DNA from: Opitutaceae bacterium EW11
GTDB lineage: Bacteria > Verrucomicrobiota > Verrucomicrobiia > Opitutales > Opitutaceae
DNA: 64,000 nt
Direction: 5' to 3'
NCBI GenBank assembly: GCA_003054665.1
Contig: QAYY01000020.1
Span: 1-64,000 of the forward strand
Position numbers and translations under genes: made by a program. Positions 45,621-55,300 of this stretch are shown piece after piece. The notes beneath the pieces are model-generated. The model worked only from the letters and a program-made list of their open reading frames with translations. It ran no database searches and was not told the DNA's origin. Position 1 is the first letter of the stretch. Every line of letters begins with the position of its first letter.

Positions 45621-46224
45621 TGGAGGAATGGGAGGAAGGGGGCGCGATGATCGCTCGCTCATGAGTTTCGACGGATTCGGTGCGGTGCAGGGCAAGCCTC
45701 ACGAAAACGCAGGCGACGGTTTGCCAAATCGCTCGAGCGAGTGGCCCGAATCGGCACCAAGCCCGGCATCTGCCTGTAGATTCGTTCAGTCCCGCCGGAG
45801 TGCCCGTTGGGATGCGGTAAAACCTGCGCACTACCACGGATTGATATACGCTGCGTCGTTCGATTCCGAAAAAAGCCCGTGCAGGACCAACATGCCGCGT
45901 CCAGCGATCTCACCTGACGGGCCCCCGTATCGCCGGCTTCCCGCCGGAACTGGACGCAGTTGCAGGCGGAGATGCGATCAAGCCGGAGCAGCATGGGTCC
46001 CGACATTCGCCGTACACGGCCGCTTGGTCGGGATACATTCACATCGATCTATTCAGTCGCTCGCTACGCCTCAGACGGAACGGCCGGCGGGCCGTGTCAT
46101 GAAAATGAATACATCCGGGAATTGACGCGGGAAACCGGTCCCTTCAGACAAACACCCGCCCCACCGCGAAAAGACCGCTTCAGCGGCGACTTTTCGGCGA
46201 ATCGCGCTTTATTGCCCACCCCCG
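45621..46224. other. Upstream region of nrfHA, no gene recognised
   Basis: About 600 bases. Open frames here are high-GC artefacts with no recognisable protein sequence. I looked for a consensus FNR/Crp site (TTGAT-N4-ATCAA) before nrfH and did not find one; regulation of nrfHA is not visible from sequence. Confidence 0.5.
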
Positions 46225-46740
46225 ATGCCCCTCTTCAGGTCCAGCCGCTGGAGCGCGCCGATCGTGTTCCTTGCCCTGCTTTCGACGGTTTTGACCGGGG
46301 TGCTGTTCGGGTCGGGACTGTTCACGTTTTTCACCGCGCACGGCACGTCGTACCTGTCCAACGATCCGGCGGTATGCGTGAACTGCCATATCATGCGCGA
46401 CGAATACAACGGCTGGAGCCACGCGTCGCATCACGCGGTGGCGACGTGCAACGACTGCCACCTCCCACACGACAACGTCGTCCACAAGCTCTTCGTCAAA
46501 GCCAGCAACGGCTACCATCATTCGAAGGCGTTCACGTTCCAGGATTTCGCCGAGCCGATCCGCATCAAACCCGGAAACGCCAAGGTGCTCGAAGATAACT
46601 GCCTCCGCTGTCACAGCGTGTTGACCGAGGCGATCACCGCCCATGGCACGCTGGGCGTGCCCACGGACCCGACGTTGAAGGCCGACCTGTACGGCTGCGT
46701 GCGCTGCCACGCCGAAGTCGGCCACGGTCCGCGCCGCTGA
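46225..46740 (+). CDS. nrfH: Cytochrome c nitrite reductase small subunit NrfH
   Basis: 171 residues. One N-terminal transmembrane helix (about 12-37) anchors a NapC/NirT-type domain with four haem-binding motifs: CVNCH (51-55), CNDCH (75-79), CLRCH (126-130) and CVRCH (158-162). NrfH takes electrons from the quinone pool and passes them to NrfA. The length is normal for NrfH. nrfA follows after 25 bases. Confidence 0.94.
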   Translation: MPLFRSSRWSAPIVFLALLSTVLTGVLFGSGLFTFFTAHGTSYLSNDPAVCVNCHIMRDEYNGWSHASHHAVATCNDCHLPHDNVVHKLFVKASNGYHHSKAFTFQDFAEPIRIKPGNAKVLEDNCLRCHSVLTEAITAHGTLGVPTDPTLKADLYGCVRCHAEVGHGPRR

Positions 46741-46765
46741 ATATCCCCGAAAGCCCGTTCCCTCC

Positions 46766-48256
46766 ATGAACGAAAACCCTAACTTCCTTTTCCGCCGGCC
46801 GGTCCTGAGTCTGGCCGTCGTGGCTGCGGTCTCGGTGGCGGCCACGGTCCTCGTGCTCGCGCTCTACAACAACGTCCTGGAGCGGAAGGCCGAGGCCCGA
46901 CAGACCACGGTCAAACTGGTCGAGCTCGACGACAAAACCGTCGACCCCGCGCAGTGGGGCAAAAACTTCCCGCGGCAGTACGACGCGTATTTGCGCACCG
47001 CCGACAACTACGGCACGCGCTACGGCGGCGCCGGCAGCGAAGGCGTACCGATCAGCAAACTGAAGGAGGACCCGCGACTCCCCGTCATCTTCGCCGGCTA
47101 CGCGTTCGCCTTGGACTACAACCAGCGCCGCGGTCACGCGTACATGTTGCTCGATCAGCGCGCGACGAAGCGCGTCACCGAGCGTCCGCAGCCCGGCTCG
47201 TGCCTGCATTGCCACGCGAGCAATGTCGTCCTCTACCGGCAGGAAGGTCTTCAGCGCGGCGCACCCGGCACGCTCGACGACGCCTTCGACAGCTCGAACG
47301 GGCGCGCCCAGCTGATGGCCGGGTTCGAAGCGGTCTGCAAGATGCCGTACAACGAGGCGACCAAGTTGGCGAAACACCCGGTGGCGTGCATCGACTGCCA
47401 TCAACCGGAAAACATGCGGCTCCGCGTGACCAAGCCGGGTTTTCTCCGCGGGATCGACGCCCTGGCGAAGAGCAACGAACCCGTCCCTCACCTTCCCTCG
47501 ATCGAACGCTGGCGCGCCGGCGACCGCCAGTCGCCGTACGATCCAAATCTCGACGCGTCGCGCCAGGAGATGCGCTCGATGGTCTGCGGCCAGTGCCACG
47601 TGGAATATTACTGCGGTCCCAAGACCACGCTGTTTTTCCCCTGGGACAAGGGCCTGAAGGTCGAGCAGATCGAAGCCACGTACGATGCGTACAAGTTCCC
47701 GGATGGGCACCGGTTCTACGACTGGTCGCACGCGAAAACCGGAGCCGAGCTGCTGAAAGCCCAGCACCCGGAATTCGAGATGTGGAGCCAGGGCATCCAT
47801 GCGCGCTCCGGTGTCTCCTGCGCCGACTGCCACATGCCGTATATCCGCGAGGGCGCGGTGAAGAACAGCAACCATCATGTCCGCAGTCCGCTGCTCAGCA
47901 TTTCACAATCGTGCCAGACCTGCCACCGCTTCCCCGAGGCCGAACTGAGGGCGCGCGTCGAGGCCATCCAGGACCGCACCCACGCGCTGATGGGCCGCGC
48001 GGAAGACGCGATCGTCGCGCTCATCGGCGACCTGGAAAAAGCGAAGAAGGCCGGTCTCACCGCGGACCAGCTGGAGCCGATCTACGAGTTGCAGCGCAAA
48101 GCCCAGTGGCGCGTCGATTTCGTGAACGCCGAGAACTCCATGGGCTTCCACGCTCCGCAGGAAGCGGCGCGCATCCTCGCAGAATCGATCGACTACGGCC
48201 GCCAGGGCCAGATCGGTCTGAAGGATCTGAACCCGCCAGCCGTATCCAAACCTTAA
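46766..48256 (+). CDS. nrfA: Ammonia-forming cytochrome c nitrite reductase NrfA
   Basis: 496 residues with an N-terminal hydrophobic signal/anchor (~11-35). Five haem motifs: CLHCH (146-150), CIDCH (208-212), CGQCH (274-278), CADCH (352-356) and CQTCH (383-387). NrfA reduces nitrite to ammonium by six electrons. The VCGQCHVEYY segment and KAQHPE (Lys331, Gln333, His334) preserve the calcium-site and catalytic residues of E. coli NrfA. The first, active-site haem normally has CXXCK; here it is CXXCH, marking the less common subgroup. Paired with NrfH as the membrane complex. Confidence 0.93.
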   Translation: MNENPNFLFRRPVLSLAVVAAVSVAATVLVLALYNNVLERKAEARQTTVKLVELDDKTVDPAQWGKNFPRQYDAYLRTADNYGTRYGGAGSEGVPISKLKEDPRLPVIFAGYAFALDYNQRRGHAYMLLDQRATKRVTERPQPGSCLHCHASNVVLYRQEGLQRGAPGTLDDAFDSSNGRAQLMAGFEAVCKMPYNEATKLAKHPVACIDCHQPENMRLRVTKPGFLRGIDALAKSNEPVPHLPSIERWRAGDRQSPYDPNLDASRQEMRSMVCGQCHVEYYCGPKTTLFFPWDKGLKVEQIEATYDAYKFPDGHRFYDWSHAKTGAELLKAQHPEFEMWSQGIHARSGVSCADCHMPYIREGAVKNSNHHVRSPLLSISQSCQTCHRFPEAELRARVEAIQDRTHALMGRAEDAIVALIGDLEKAKKAGLTADQLEPIYELQRKAQWRVDFVNAENSMGFHAPQEAARILAESIDYGRQGQIGLKDLNPPAVSKP

Positions 48257-48687
48257 CCTCAAAGATCCGCAAACCGGTGCCGGCTCCCCCCAGCCGGACG
48301 GTCGCGAGGCTTCCGACGGTTCAGATGGAGTATGACCCGTTGTCGCAAGATACGGGATACGTGCGCACCTCCGTCGGTGGCGCAACGCGTCCCTGCACGC
48401 GGAAAAACGCGAGCCTGCGCTGGGAGCGAAATCGAAGCCCGACGCGGGCAGAGCCAAGGTGTCGTCGCGGGGACGCGCCGACCCACCCGCAAGCGTGCGT
48501 TGATGAAACACGACGTGCCCATGGACGGCGGCTTCTTCGTGCCGGCCCGACGGGTCGGACGGCCCGCGCGGAGACGACAGTTTCCCACCGGCGCTGTGCG
48601 CCGCCGGGAAACTCTGCTCAATAATCAGTACACGGAAACGCGCCGGCTAGATTGAGTTGAGAGGAAGGAGCGGTTTCATCCGCATCT
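48257..48687. other. Intergenic region downstream of nrfA
   Basis: About 430 bases. No gene, RNA or clear terminator is supportable. A GAGGAAGGAG run at 48661-48670 lies 17 bases upstream of the next gene's first ATG, too far to be a normal ribosome-binding site. Confidence 0.5.
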
Positions 48688-49617
48688 ATGTTCACCCCGA
48701 TCCGCCTGTGTCCTCCCCGCTCCGCCGACGATGGCGACGTGCGCCTGATGCCAACGCCTAAGTCGTGGGGCTTCGCCGCAACGCCAACGCGCCTCTTCGG
48801 AAACACGAAAACCGCGTTCATCCAATCGTTCTGCCTCCTCTTCGCTTTCTTCGCCTGCGGGTTCCTTCGCGCGGCGGATCCTTCCGGGAAGCTCACCTTC
48901 GTCGTCGTGCACGGCGCCACCGCCGGAGGGTGGGAGTGGAAGCGAGCCGGTCAGTGCCTGCTCGACGACGGGCACACGGTCTACCGGGTGACCCTCACCG
49001 GCCTGGGCGAGCGCGAGCACCTGAACAGTCCCAACATCGATCTCGAAACGCACATCAACGACGTGGTGAACCTCATCTTGTATGAAGATCTCCACGACGT
49101 GGTGCTCACCGGACACAGCTATGGCGGCATGGTCATCACCGGTGTCATGGACCGTATTCCCGATCGGATACGGCACGTCGTCTTCCTGGACGCCGCGGTG
49201 CCCGACGACGGCATGTCGATCTGGGATCTCTTCGGCGGCGCGCGCCCTCCCGGCTCCAAGATCGTCGACGGAATGATGCAGGTGCCCTGGGTGAAACCGG
49301 GCACGCCTCCGCCGCACAACGTCGCCCAGTCCATCAAGTGCTTCAGCCAGCCCGTCTCCTACAAAAATCCCGAAGCCAAAAAGCTGCCGGTGACCTACGT
49401 CGCCTTTATTCCGAAGGACAAATCCGCCGACGAACGTGCGGCCAACGATCCGAGCTGGAAACGCGCCGTCGCGCGCGGCTGGACGATCCGCACTTTCCCC
49501 GGAACGCACGTCGCCCACCAGGAAGACCCCCGCGGCGTCGCCACGCTGATCGAGCAATCCGTCCAGGATCAGAACAAACCCGTTCCGGATCAGACGGCTC
49601 CTTCGGAAACGAAGTGA
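48688..49617 (+). CDS. Exported alpha/beta hydrolase (esterase-like)
   Basis: 309 residues; an ATG at 48748 is an equally good start because the signal peptide (FIQSFCLLFAFFACGFLRA) begins after it. The mature enzyme has FVVVHGATAGGWEWK (oxyanion strand), GHSYGG (nucleophile Ser), an Asp in LDAAVPDDG, and THVAHQEDP (catalytic His), in the order of the EstC/pyrethroid-esterase group. Substrate unknown. Monocistronic and convergent with the radical SAM gene. Confidence 0.85.
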   Translation: MFTPIRLCPPRSADDGDVRLMPTPKSWGFAATPTRLFGNTKTAFIQSFCLLFAFFACGFLRAADPSGKLTFVVVHGATAGGWEWKRAGQCLLDDGHTVYRVTLTGLGEREHLNSPNIDLETHINDVVNLILYEDLHDVVLTGHSYGGMVITGVMDRIPDRIRHVVFLDAAVPDDGMSIWDLFGGARPPGSKIVDGMMQVPWVKPGTPPPHNVAQSIKCFSQPVSYKNPEAKKLPVTYVAFIPKDKSADERAANDPSWKRAVARGWTIRTFPGTHVAHQEDPRGVATLIEQSVQDQNKPVPDQTAPSETK

Positions 49618-49669
49618 TCGGCGCGAAACGCGCCCGACTCTCCGACAGCCCGAGTTCCGCGCGCAGCGT

Positions 49670-50665
49670 TCAACGTCCGCACTGCGCGCAACGGATCGCG
49701 GGCGGCACCTGTTGAGTGAGGTTCATCGCTTCCAGTCGGGCGCGGCGGGCGGGGAGGCAGCGGGGACAGGTCGAGCTGGGTTCCAGCGCCCAGGTATCGG
49801 CAAAAACGCGGCCACGGCGGAGATCGAGCGCCGCCGCATGCGCCGCCTCCAGCGAGTGCACCATCGGCGGTATCCATTCACCGGAGTCGCGCAGGCGTTC
49901 CATCGCGCCATTGCCGGCTCGCGTCGCGATGAGCGTCACGGCGGTCGCTCCACAGTCGAAGGCAAACTGGGCGGACTTCACCGCCCACGCCACGCCGGCG
50001 GCGTGGGACTCGGCTTCCGTGGCGCCCAGTAGGAACGGTGGATTGACGAGGAGAAAAACGCGCAGGGCGATCCGCTCGCGAGCGAGAAACTCCGCGGCCC
50101 GGGCGAAGCGCGACAGGTCGAACTTCTTGTTCAGTTTCTCGAGCACCTCCGGGTGTGCGGTTTCCAGGCCCATCGCGACTTCGAGCGAACCGTTGAGTAG
50201 GTCACGAAACGCGAGCGTGCGGTCCCCGATCAGTGTCGGATGCGACTCCACCACGACGTTGCGCGCGAACGCCACCTGCCGGGCCACGGGCGCGTAGTCG
50301 GCGGGCGGAATCGCTCCGGGATCGAAGAAACTGCCGCTGTTGTAGAGCTTCACCTGGGCGGGCAGGGGTCCGGACTCCGTCCAGGTCCGTACGGCACGCT
50401 CCACCTGCCGTGCGATCGCTCCCTCCGGCACCGGTTCGGTCGTGGTGTGCTGCCAAAGATCGCACATCACGCAGCGCCAGGGGCACTCGCGGTTGGTCAG
50501 CAATACGACGCCGGAGTCGGCGAGTTCGCCCGAGGCCAAACGTTCACGCTCCCGAAAGACGCCGTTCGGCACGTCGGGGTCCGGCGGGGCCGGATGCGGC
50601 GGGCGCTGCGCGAGGATCCACGCGGTGCGATCCCGCGCCGGGTAGACCGGGGCGGAGCCGCTCAC
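49670..50665 (-). CDS. Radical SAM protein of the RaSEA/TIGR01210-like type
   Basis: 331 residues starting at a GTG that overlaps the asparagine-synthase-like stop (GTGA), so the two are translationally coupled. The frame is open further upstream but that part is the neighbour's antisense-frame shadow. The 4Fe-4S motif is CPWRCVMC (Cys61, Cys65, Cys68). VKLYNSGSFFDPGAIP and VAMGLETAHPEVLEKLNK resemble archaeal-type RaSEA and related enzymes. Paired Cys at the end (CPRC, CAQC) may bind zinc or an extra cluster. It would cleave SAM to a 5'-deoxyadenosyl radical to act on a partner's product or substrate, which is unknown. Confidence 0.82.
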   Translation of the reverse strand: MSGSAPVYPARDRTAWILAQRPPHPAPPDPDVPNGVFRERERLASGELADSGVVLLTNRECPWRCVMCDLWQHTTTEPVPEGAIARQVERAVRTWTESGPLPAQVKLYNSGSFFDPGAIPPADYAPVARQVAFARNVVVESHPTLIGDRTLAFRDLLNGSLEVAMGLETAHPEVLEKLNKKFDLSRFARAAEFLARERIALRVFLLVNPPFLLGATEAESHAAGVAWAVKSAQFAFDCGATAVTLIATRAGNGAMERLRDSGEWIPPMVHSLEAAHAAALDLRRGRVFADTWALEPSSTCPRCLPARRARLEAMNLTQQVPPAIRCAQCGR

Positions 50666-51981
50666 TGGTAAATCGCGAGGTACTGCCGGCGGTAATCTGT
50701 CTCCAGGATGCCGAGGCGGCGGCGCAACCCGTCGACCGGGATCGCGCCGTGCTGGAAACGCCGCTTTTCGAAGATCGGCATGTCCACGCCGAAAACGGCT
50801 TTCATGCCGCGGCGGGCCACCTCGCCTTTCAACGAGTACAGACGATCGACGGACATGCCGCTCAGGGTCGCGAAGGGAATGCCCTCCGCGACGGACACCA
50901 CGGCCGGCCGGGTGAACGGGCTGAAGCCTTCGAACCCGCACCGCTGCGCCGGCGCATAGGTACGCGCATAGCTGCGGCTGAGGCCGCCGCTGTAGGTCAG
51001 GGAATGTTTGATCCGGCCGACGCCCCACCCTTCGTGGTACAGCATGAGGTTGTTCACCACGCTGCGGATCGTGAGCTCCGGATTTTCCTCGATCGGGTAG
51101 TCCTTGAGATTTTCGTCGCCGCCGTCGCCGTCGACGAGGAACCGCCAGTCCGGATACAGAGCGCGGATGCCGCGGCACAGCGCCAGCACCATCGAGGCAC
51201 ACTCCACGTCGAGCGGCTTGTAGTCTTCCAACACGCGCACGGTCTCGGACGCGTCGAGCGCCGATGGATCGGCGTCGATCGTCTCGAGGAACAGTCCGAG
51301 GCCGAGCCGCTCGAGGAAATCCCGCGCCTGGCGCACGTCCGGTCCGTCGCCGAAGTTCAACGTGAACGCCTTCAGCCGGGCCGGGCTGAGCCCGAGCTTC
51401 CGCATGACGTGGTAGACCGTCAGGAACACGGCGCCGCTGTCGACCCCGCCCGAAAAACACACGCCGATTGGCTCGCGCTCCGGCACGGTGCGCAGCCATT
51501 TCGCCGTCTCGTCGGCCAGCGCCCCGATGTAGTTCCGGCCAATCACATCCAGATCCGCCGGGAGCGAGTTGCGCTGCGGGGTGAAGTACCGCGTGTAAAC
51601 CGGATCCGGGTCGGGGCAGCCGATGAGCTGCAGCTCCACGACGTAGTGCGCCGGCACCATCCGCGTGTAGCTGGGGTGAAACTGACGCGCGAGTCCTTCG
51701 CGTTTGAGCTGCTCGTAGATCGCGTCGATCCGGTCCGCGACGATCAGCGCCGGCCCCTCGCGGCGCTTGGCCAGGAAGTACCGCATCGGGCGATCCATCG
51801 AGCGGGCCATGCGGACACGTTTGCCTTCGCGTGCGACGATCGCGAACGAGCCGTCTATGCCGAGCACCGACTCCGGCGAGCCGTTCAGGACCCGCTCCCG
51901 CGCTTCGTCGAGCGTCAGGTTGAGGATCGCGTTCTTGGCGGGAGCGAGGAGGTCGACGAGCCGTTCGATATAGTCGTCCAT
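50662..51981 (-). CDS. Asparagine-synthase-like ATP-dependent amide ligase lacking the glutaminase Cys
   Basis: 439 residues from the ATG at 51981. The C-terminal part is an asparagine-synthase ATP-pyrophosphatase domain with the PP-loop FSGGVDSGAVF (~176-186) and a DGDGGDENLKDYP region equivalent to the AsnB SGEGGDELFGGY. The N-terminal part keeps the shape of the class II glutaminase fold (IDGSFAIVAREG, ADRIDAIYE) but starts MDDYIE, with no Cys2. That pattern is shared with beta-lactam synthetases and lasso-peptide cyclases, which use the adenylation half to form amide or lactam bonds. A radical SAM gene is translationally coupled. Confidence 0.85.
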   Translation of the reverse strand: MDDYIERLVDLLAPAKNAILNLTLDEARERVLNGSPESVLGIDGSFAIVAREGKRVRMARSMDRPMRYFLAKRREGPALIVADRIDAIYEQLKREGLARQFHPSYTRMVPAHYVVELQLIGCPDPDPVYTRYFTPQRNSLPADLDVIGRNYIGALADETAKWLRTVPEREPIGVCFSGGVDSGAVFLTVYHVMRKLGLSPARLKAFTLNFGDGPDVRQARDFLERLGLGLFLETIDADPSALDASETVRVLEDYKPLDVECASMVLALCRGIRALYPDWRFLVDGDGGDENLKDYPIEENPELTIRSVVNNLMLYHEGWGVGRIKHSLTYSGGLSRSYARTYAPAQRCGFEGFSPFTRPAVVSVAEGIPFATLSGMSVDRLYSLKGEVARRGMKAVFGVDMPIFEKRRFQHGAIPVDGLRRRLGILETDYRRQYLAIYQ

Positions 51982-52332
51982 GGAAGCAGAAGGGTTGGAG
52001 GAACCTGCCGGGTCGGCGCGCAAGGGGCGGACGCGAGCCCAGCCGGGGGCCGTCCGGGAAGCCAGCCGCATGTCGCGGCGAAGACAATACGAAACCCGCC
52101 TGTGCGGCCGTCATGAATACAGTCGCCCGACTGGCCACACGACCGCGGCGGTTCACCCCTTTTCCATTGCGTCCCGCCGCGGGAAGCCGTCTTGACGGCG
52201 TTCCCCAAAACAGCCGCGCCTCGCTCCGTGCCCTCCCCGTTCCGGCGTGCCGCGGACAAGCCACCAGCGACCCATCGATGAAGCGCGCCGAGTACCTCCG
52301 AACTAGACTCCCCCAAAGCGGCTGGTAGCACC
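51982..52332. other. Intergenic divergent region
   Basis: About 350 bases between the asparagine-synthase-like gene and the TPR/FG-GAP gene, which diverge. It must contain both promoters, but I see no consensus promoter, operator or RNA. No gene is supportable. Confidence 0.5.
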
Positions 52333-55300
52333 GTGAGTATGTCCAAGCGCCTGCTCTGGGTTGTCGGAGTCGTCCTGGTCCTGGCGGTCGCCGCCGGGAT
52401 TCTTAGGCAGCGTCGCTCATCCGATGCGTCCGCCTTCACGCAACTCGTCACCCGCGGCAACGGGCTGCTCGAGCGGGGCGACACCGCCGGGGCCATCGAA
52501 ATCTATCGGCGCGCACTCCAGCTTTCGCCGCAAAGCACCGACGTCCGCTTGAATCTGGCCAACGCGCACCTGCTCGCGGACCGGCCGGCGGACGCCGCCG
52601 ACGCTTGCCGTCAGGTGCTCGAACTCGATCACAACAGCGCCGCCGCCTACTACCTGCTTGGCTGCGCCCTGCTGCGTCAGAATCAGGCGGAGTCTGCGGC
52701 GGCCGCGTTCCAGCAGTCCTGGAAGATCAACCCGGGCGTGCCGGCGCTGGATTTCCAGATGGGCATGGCGCAGCAGGAGCTCGGGCAGATCGCCGACGCG
52801 ATCCGCGATTTCGAAAACGCCGTGCGCGCGGTGCCCGACCATCCCTCGGCGCACTACCAGCTGAGCCGGCTCTACCGCCGCGTGGGTCGCGGAGACGACG
52901 CTGCCCGCGCGCTGCAGGAGCACCAGCGGATCATCTCCCGCTCTCCCCCGCCGGTTGCGACCATTGCCGCGCTGGAGCGCTGCGTGTACACGCAACCGCT
53001 CGCGCCGTTCGTTCTCGCGCAGCCCGACGCCCGCGGCATTCCGGTGCGGTTCACCGACACAACCGCCGACGCTTTCGGCGCAACTGCGGCCGACGCCCGC
53101 GCGCCGCTCGCCGTGCTCGACTACGACCGCGATGGCCGGCTCAGCCTGTTCGCGCAGGAGAAATCGGGAGGGTTTTTCCTCCTCGACAACCACGGCGGCA
53201 AGTTCTCCCCGCTCGGCCGGCCGCTGCGGTCACCCGCCGGCGCGACCTACCACAGCGCGCTCGTGGGCGATCTCGACAACGACGGCTTCGACGACGTCGT
53301 GGTGCTCGGAAACCAGGATACGCGCGTCTTCAAACTCTATGCTCAAGGCCGGATGCGCGACGCAACGCGCGCCGCCGGGCTCGAGGGCGTGCAGGCGTCC
53401 GCCGGTGTGCTCGCGGACCTCGATTTCAGCGGCAACCTCGACCTCGCCATCGTGCTGGCCGACGGCTCCGGGCTCGGCGCCTACCGCAACCTGGGCAATT
53501 TCTATTTTGAGCCCAACTGGACCGAAGCGGGCCTGCCGAAGACGCTGCCGCACGCCACACAATTGCTGACCGAGGACTGGAGCAACGAAGGCCTGCCCGG
53601 CCTGTTCGTGGCCCGCGCCGACGCCGCGCCGGAGTTTTTCGAGAAGAAACGCGCCGGAGCCTTTGCGCCCAGCACCCTCACACAGGGTTGGCCGGCCGGC
53701 GCCGCGATCGCGACGGGAGACCTCGACAACGACCTTCGCGTCGAAGTGGCGATCGCAACCGCAACGACGATCGAGATCGTGCATCGCGACCCGAAACGAC
53801 GCCTGACGCTGCCGCTGAACGGATTCGCCGTCGCGGGCCTGCTGCTGACCGACTACGACAACGACGGCTGGCTGGATCTCGTCGCGTTCGGCAGCGCAGG
53901 AGTGCGCGTCTGGCGCAACGCGGGCCAGGCGGGGTTCACCGACACGACCGAAGCGCTCGGGCTCAAACAGACCGGGCCGGTCACGGGCGTGGTCGCGGGC
54001 GACTTCGACGCCGACGGCGGCACGGACCTCGTCACGAGTTCGGACGCCGGTCTCCGTTTCTGGCGCAACGACGGCGGCAACCAAAACCGGCAGTTGAAGC
54101 TGCGGCTGGTGGGCAACCGCTCCAACAGCAGCTCCCTCGGGGTGCGGGTGGAAGTCACCGCCGGCAACTGGCGCACCCGCCGCACGGTGCGGCGCTCGCC
54201 GCTCGAGATCGGCGTGGGCCAGCATGCTCAGCTCGATGCGGTGCGGGTGCACTGGTTCGACCTCTCGACCGCGCTCGTGGACGTACCGGTCGGCACGGCG
54301 ATCACGAGCGTGAACGAGCCGACGCTGCCCAGCGGTTCGTGCCCGTACCTCTACACGTGGAACGGCGAACGCTTCGAATTTGTCACCGACATCCTCGGCG
54401 CCGCGCCGCTCGGCCTGCCCATGAACGAGAAGATGTACGTGCCCGCCGACGAGGAGGAATTGCTCGTGTTGGGCGACGAGAAACGGTTCCCGCCCCGCAA
54501 CGGCGCGTATGAAATCCGCATCACCGACGAACTGCGCGAAGTTCTCTACCTCGACGAAGCGCACCTCATCGCGGTCGACCATCCGGACGGCACGCTCGTG
54601 TATCCCACCAGCAAGATGCATCCGGGCGGGCCGTTCCCCCCGCATGAGCTCTGGACCCTCCGCCCGCTCGTCACTCCGCGACAGGCCACGCGCAGCGACG
54701 GGATGGACGTGACCGCGCTCCTCAGCGCGATCGACAACCGGATGGTCGAGCCCGTGAACCTCCGGCGCCCGCAGCTCCGCGGTCTGGCCGAGCCCTTCAC
54801 GATCACACTCGACTTCGGAGCATTGCCGGAAGGACGTCCGCTCGTGCTGGCCCTCACCGGCTGGCTGCATTTCGGCGGCGGGATGGCCAACATCTCCGGC
54901 TCGATCGATCCCACGCTGCCGTTCCCCTTCCCGATTCTCGAAGCGGAGAGCGCCGACGGCTCCTGGCACAAGGTCGACGTCGACGTCGGCACGCCCGCGG
55001 GCAAGACCAAAACGATCCTCGTCGACCTGGAAAACAAACTGCCTGCCGGCACGCGCCGCCTGCGGTTGTCGCAGGCGTATGAACTTTATTGGGACCGGGC
55101 GCTGCTCTGCGAAAAGGCCGACGCGAGCGGTAACCGCGAACATCACCTCGCGGCCTCGCATGCCGACCTGCACGGACGAGGCTTCGGCCGTTTCGCGGAT
55201 CTGCCGCGCTCGTTGCCGCTCACGCCCATTTACGACCAGGTGTCGCCCACGCCGCCGTGGGACCGAACCCCCTCCGGCTGGTTTACACGTTACGGCGCGG

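Noticed and set aside
46100-46224. FNR/Crp-type site upstream of nrfH
   Set aside because: No TTGAT-N4-ATCAA-like palindrome with acceptable half-sites was found.
48332-48655. 107-codon open frame downstream of nrfA
   Set aside because: Arg-rich, no signal, no recognisable motif and no ribosome-binding site; typical high-GC noise.
50666-52264. Upstream 533-codon extension of the radical SAM frame
   Set aside because: This part lies in another frame of the asparagine-synthase-like gene, is Arg/Pro/Gly-rich and featureless; the GTG at 50665 overlaps the ligase stop.
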